Source: an uncultured Campylobacteraceae bacterium
GTDB taxonomy: Bacteria; Campylobacterota; Campylobacteria; Campylobacterales; Arcobacteraceae
Assembly (NCBI GenBank): GCA_913057765.1
Contig: CAJXPH010000138.1
Location: 1-7,115 of the forward strand
Reading direction: 5' to 3'
DNA: 7,115 nucleotides
In this document: piece by piece, positions 5,323 through 7,115 of the stretch
Layout: each line of letters opens with the position of its first letter
Numbering within the stretch: the stretch's first letter is position 1
Translations under genes and position numbers: made by a program
Notes under the pieces: generated by a model
The model's input: the letters and a program-made list of their open reading frames with translations, nothing else
What the model was told of the DNA's origin: nothing
Database searches by the model: none

Positions 5323-6603
5323 TTATTTTTTTAATGAGTCTAAAATTTCTTTAAAGTTTGGAAAAGAAGTTAATATACAATCTACATCTTCTACTTCCAT
5401 ATCACACACAAGTCCAGCGATTGCAAAACTCATTGCAATACGATGGTCTCCATGTGAATTTATTGTTGCTTTATTTAAAGTTCCACCAGTTATTTCATAA
5501 CCATCTTCAAATTCTGTGTAAGTTACTCCACATTTTTTTAAATTGGAAACTACGGCTTCAATTCTATCACTCTCTTTTACTCTTAACTCTTTTGCATTTT
5601 TTACTTGCGATTTCCCATTTGCTAATGACATAGCAATAGAAAGTGCAGGAAGCTCATCAATAAGCCATGAAATATGTTCTTCAACAACAACACCATTTAA
5701 TTCTTTGTGTTTTATCTCAATATCACCAATTGGTTCATAGATATTTTCTTTCTCAATAAAATTAACTTCAGCACCCATTCTTTTTAATATTTCATAAGCA
5801 CCAATTCTTGTTGGATTTAATGATACATTTTTAATTAAAACTCTTGATTTTGGAGTAATTGCAGCCGCAACTGCAAAAAAGAATGCTGAACTTGGATCTG
5901 TAGGGACTGTAATATTAAGAGGTTTAAGATGACCTTCTAAAGGATGAATATTTATAAATCCATCTTTATCAGTTTCTATTTTTGCTCCCATACCTTTTAA
6001 CATTCTTTCAGTATGATCACGTGTAAGTTCATTCTCTTTATATTTAGAAATTCCTGTTGCTCTTAATGCTGCTAAAATCATAGCAGATTTCACTTGAGCA
6101 GAATCAACAGGTGAATGATAAGTAAATGGTTGAAGTTCTTTTACTCCTCTTATAAAAAGGGGAGCTTTATTACCATTTTCTCTTCCATCAATATTTGCAC
6201 CAATGCTTCTTAACGGATCTGCTACTCTTTTCATTGGTCTTTCTTTTAAGTATTTATCCCCAGTAAGAGTAAATGCTCCATCTACTGATGCTAGTAAACC
6301 ACAGAAAAGTCTCATTCCTGTTCCTGCATTTCCACAATCTAAAATATCTTTAGGTTCTGTCAAGTTATCAGTAGGAGTAATTTCAACAGATGAACCATCT
6401 CTTTTTACTTTTGCCCCAAGTTGTTCAACAATACTTAATGAATTTAATGTATCTTCTGCAGTTAAAAAGTTTTTGATATATGTTGTTTTATTAGAAAAGA
6501 TGGAAAACATCGCACATCTATGAGATATTGATTTATCACTTGCAATTGAGTCTATCTCAATATCAAACGCTTTATCTAGTCTTTTTATGTTAAAGTTTTC
6601 CAC
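5323..6603 (-). CDS. aroA: 3-phosphoshikimate 1-carboxyvinyltransferase (EPSP synthase), class II-like
   Basis: Joins shikimate 3-phosphate and phosphoenolpyruvate in the sixth step of the shikimate pathway to chorismate. With a GTG start at 6603 the product is 426 residues, the usual family size. Motifs in that numbering: DKSISHR 23-29, GNAGTGMR 91-98, RPMKRVADPL 122-131, SAQVK 168-172, RDHTE 195-199, DPSSA 236-240, NPTR 263-266, DELPAL 316-321, ELRVKESDRI 339-348 and GDHRIAM 385-391. SAQxK, RxHTE and NxTR are marks of class II enzymes, although the usual GDKS is SDKS here. The GTG is preferred because AAGGA lies 5 nt upstream and the protein then begins at the conserved region, 10 nt after the pheT stop. 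An ATG at 6630 would add nine Lys-rich residues, overlap pheT and place this Shine-Dalgarno sequence inside the gene. Confidence 0.96.
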   Translation of the reverse strand: MENFNIKRLDKAFDIEIDSIASDKSISHRCAMFSIFSNKTTYIKNFLTAEDTLNSLSIVEQLGAKVKRDGSSVEITPTDNLTEPKDILDCGNAGTGMRLFCGLLASVDGAFTLTGDKYLKERPMKRVADPLRSIGANIDGRENGNKAPLFIRGVKELQPFTYHSPVDSAQVKSAMILAALRATGISKYKENELTRDHTERMLKGMGAKIETDKDGFINIHPLEGHLKPLNITVPTDPSSAFFFAVAAAITPKSRVLIKNVSLNPTRIGAYEILKRMGAEVNFIEKENIYEPIGDIEIKHKELNGVVVEEHISWLIDELPALSIAMSLANGKSQVKNAKELRVKESDRIEAVVSNLKKCGVTYTEFEDGYEITGGTLNKATINSHGDHRIAMSFAIAGLVCDMEVEDVDCILTSFPNFKEILDSLKK

Positions 6604-6608
6604 TTTTT

Positions 6609-6613
6609 TCCTT
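6609..6613 (-). promoter_or_regulatory. Ribosome binding site that sets the aroA start
   Basis: The minus strand reads TAAAAGGAAAAAAGTG: the pheT stop TAA (6616-6614), immediately AAGGA (6613-6609), five A residues, then GTG (6603-6601). The spacing is ideal for the GTG start. No comparable purine-rich site precedes the longer ATG at 6630, where the upstream bases encode the end of PheT. The stop codon directly next to the site suggests translational coupling of pheT and aroA. Confidence 0.65.
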
Positions 6614-7065
6614 TTAGTCTCTAAGTCCAATACCTAGTTTAGTATTTAAATTTTCAAGAATTTTATTCATTGTTCTTGTAATATCTTCTTCTTCTAAAGT
6701 TTTAGTATCATTTTGTAAGACAAATCTAATAGTTAAACTTTCATTTTCACCTAACTTATCATCAGAATAAATATCAATTAAGTTAAATTGTTTAATATTT
6801 TCATCTTTTAGAGAGTAAATTACATTTTTAATTTCTCTATATTCCATAGTTTTTGGAGTAATAATACTTAAGTCTTTTTTTGAAGCTTGAAATTTAGAAT
6901 AAGATTCAGTTTTTATTAAATCATTTTTGATTTTATCAAAATCAATCTCAGCAATAAATGTATCACTTAAATTATAATCATCAGCTACACTTGGATGAAG
7001 TTTAGATATAAATCCTACTTCTTCATTATTAATTATTACTGTGGCATTTTGATATGGATGTACTA
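6614..7065 (-). CDS. pheT: Phenylalanyl-tRNA synthetase beta subunit, C-terminal part (partial)
   Basis: PheT pairs with PheS to charge tRNA-Phe. Only about the last 149 residues are present, because the frame runs into the adapter at 7066. The gene does not start at the internal Met at 6847: the frame stays open upstream and encodes recognisable PheT sequence (VVHPYQNATVIINNEEVGFI, then SKLHPSV and ASKKDLSIITPKTMEY). The final stretch of about 90 residues is the ferredoxin-fold anticodon-binding domain (FDX-ACB) that closes bacterial PheT: YREIKNVI, FNLIDIYSDD, ESLTIRFVLQND and EEDITRTMNKILENL, ending GIGLRD. The full protein is normally around 780-800 residues, so about four-fifths lies outside the window. 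It precedes aroA by 10 nt, with the aroA ribosome binding site directly after its stop codon. Confidence 0.95.
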
Positions 7066-7115
7066 CTGTCTCTTATACACATCTCCGAGCCCACGAGACC
7101 AGAGAGGATCTCGTA
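7066..7115 (-). other. Nextera i7/Read 2 sequencing adapter (artefact)
   Basis: This is the reverse complement of the left adapter: 7066-7099 is the 34-nt Read 2 transposase adapter starting with the mosaic end CTGTCTCTTATACACATCT, 7100-7107 (CAGAGAGG) is the i7 index, and 7108-7115 (ATCTCGTA) begins the P7 sequence. It is not genomic and truncates pheT. The same index at both ends shows that the two ends come from the same library. Confidence 0.98.

Noticed and set aside
5222..5740. Several plus-strand open frames at the 3' part of aroA
   Set aside because: Antisense shadows of the conserved AroA C-terminal half; no plausible start signals.
6203..6523. 106-residue plus-strand frame inside aroA
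   Set aside because: Antisense of the GNAGTGMR and RPMKR motif region of AroA; no independent support.
6614..6847. A separate 77-residue gene
   Set aside because: It is the end of pheT: the frame is open upstream to the adapter and encodes typical PheT sequence.
49..7065. CRISPR array, tRNA or rRNA genes, or phage genes
   Set aside because: I found no regularly spaced repeats, tRNA cloverleaf, rRNA sequence or phage-like proteins on either strand.
1..7115. 48-bp terminal inverted repeats, suggesting a composite transposon or insertion element
   Set aside because: Both repeats are the Nextera i7 adapter with index and P7 bases, and no transposase gene is present.

Overview
The window is a piece of an AT-rich (roughly 30% GC by eye) bacterial chromosome. 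It carries a housekeeping run on the minus strand in the order pheT (3' end only) - aroA - ispH - rpsA - serA - efp. From general knowledge, the order pheT-aroA-ispH-rpsA-serA is typical of Campylobacterota (Epsilonproteobacteria). Low GC, a six-domain S1 protein of 550 residues, a 527-residue SerA with a C-terminal ACT domain and a class II type EPSP synthase all fit that. An Arcobacter-like organism is my best guess, inferred without any database search.

Both ends of the window are library sequence, not genome. Positions 1-48 and 7066-7115 are the Illumina Nextera i7/Read 2 adapter, with the same 8-base index on both sides, in inverted orientation. The genomic part is therefore 49-7065. The adapter junctions cut pheT on the right and may cut the 5' end of the small gene on the left.

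Layout, left to right: adapter (1-48); a small plus-strand gene for a one-helix membrane protein with a CxxC...CxxC zinc-ribbon-like tail (60-344); an unusually long imperfect palindrome (353-477) between this gene and the convergent efp; then, all on the minus strand, efp (476-1036), serA (1046-2629), rpsA (2647-4299), ispH (4372-5205), aroA (5323-6603 with my chosen GTG start) and the 3' end of pheT (6614-7065); adapter (7066-7115).

The genes are tightly packed: gaps of 10 (pheT-aroA), 17 (rpsA-serA) and 9 nt (serA-efp), and longer gaps of 117 (aroA-ispH) and 72 nt (ispH-rpsA) that hold promoter-like sequences. The set combines translation (PheT, S1, EF-P), entry to amino acid pathways (AroA for aromatics, SerA for serine) and isoprenoid precursor synthesis (IspH).

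The genes are ordinary. The part that deserves attention is the 125-nt palindrome at 353-477. Its outer stem has 25 pairs with one G-U wobble. Inside it, a second rod-like hairpin has almost all its mismatches as G-A oppositions, and it contains a tiny ORF with a Shine-Dalgarno-like sequence. It may be only a large bidirectional terminator, but it could also be a structured RNA or a palindromic repeat element.
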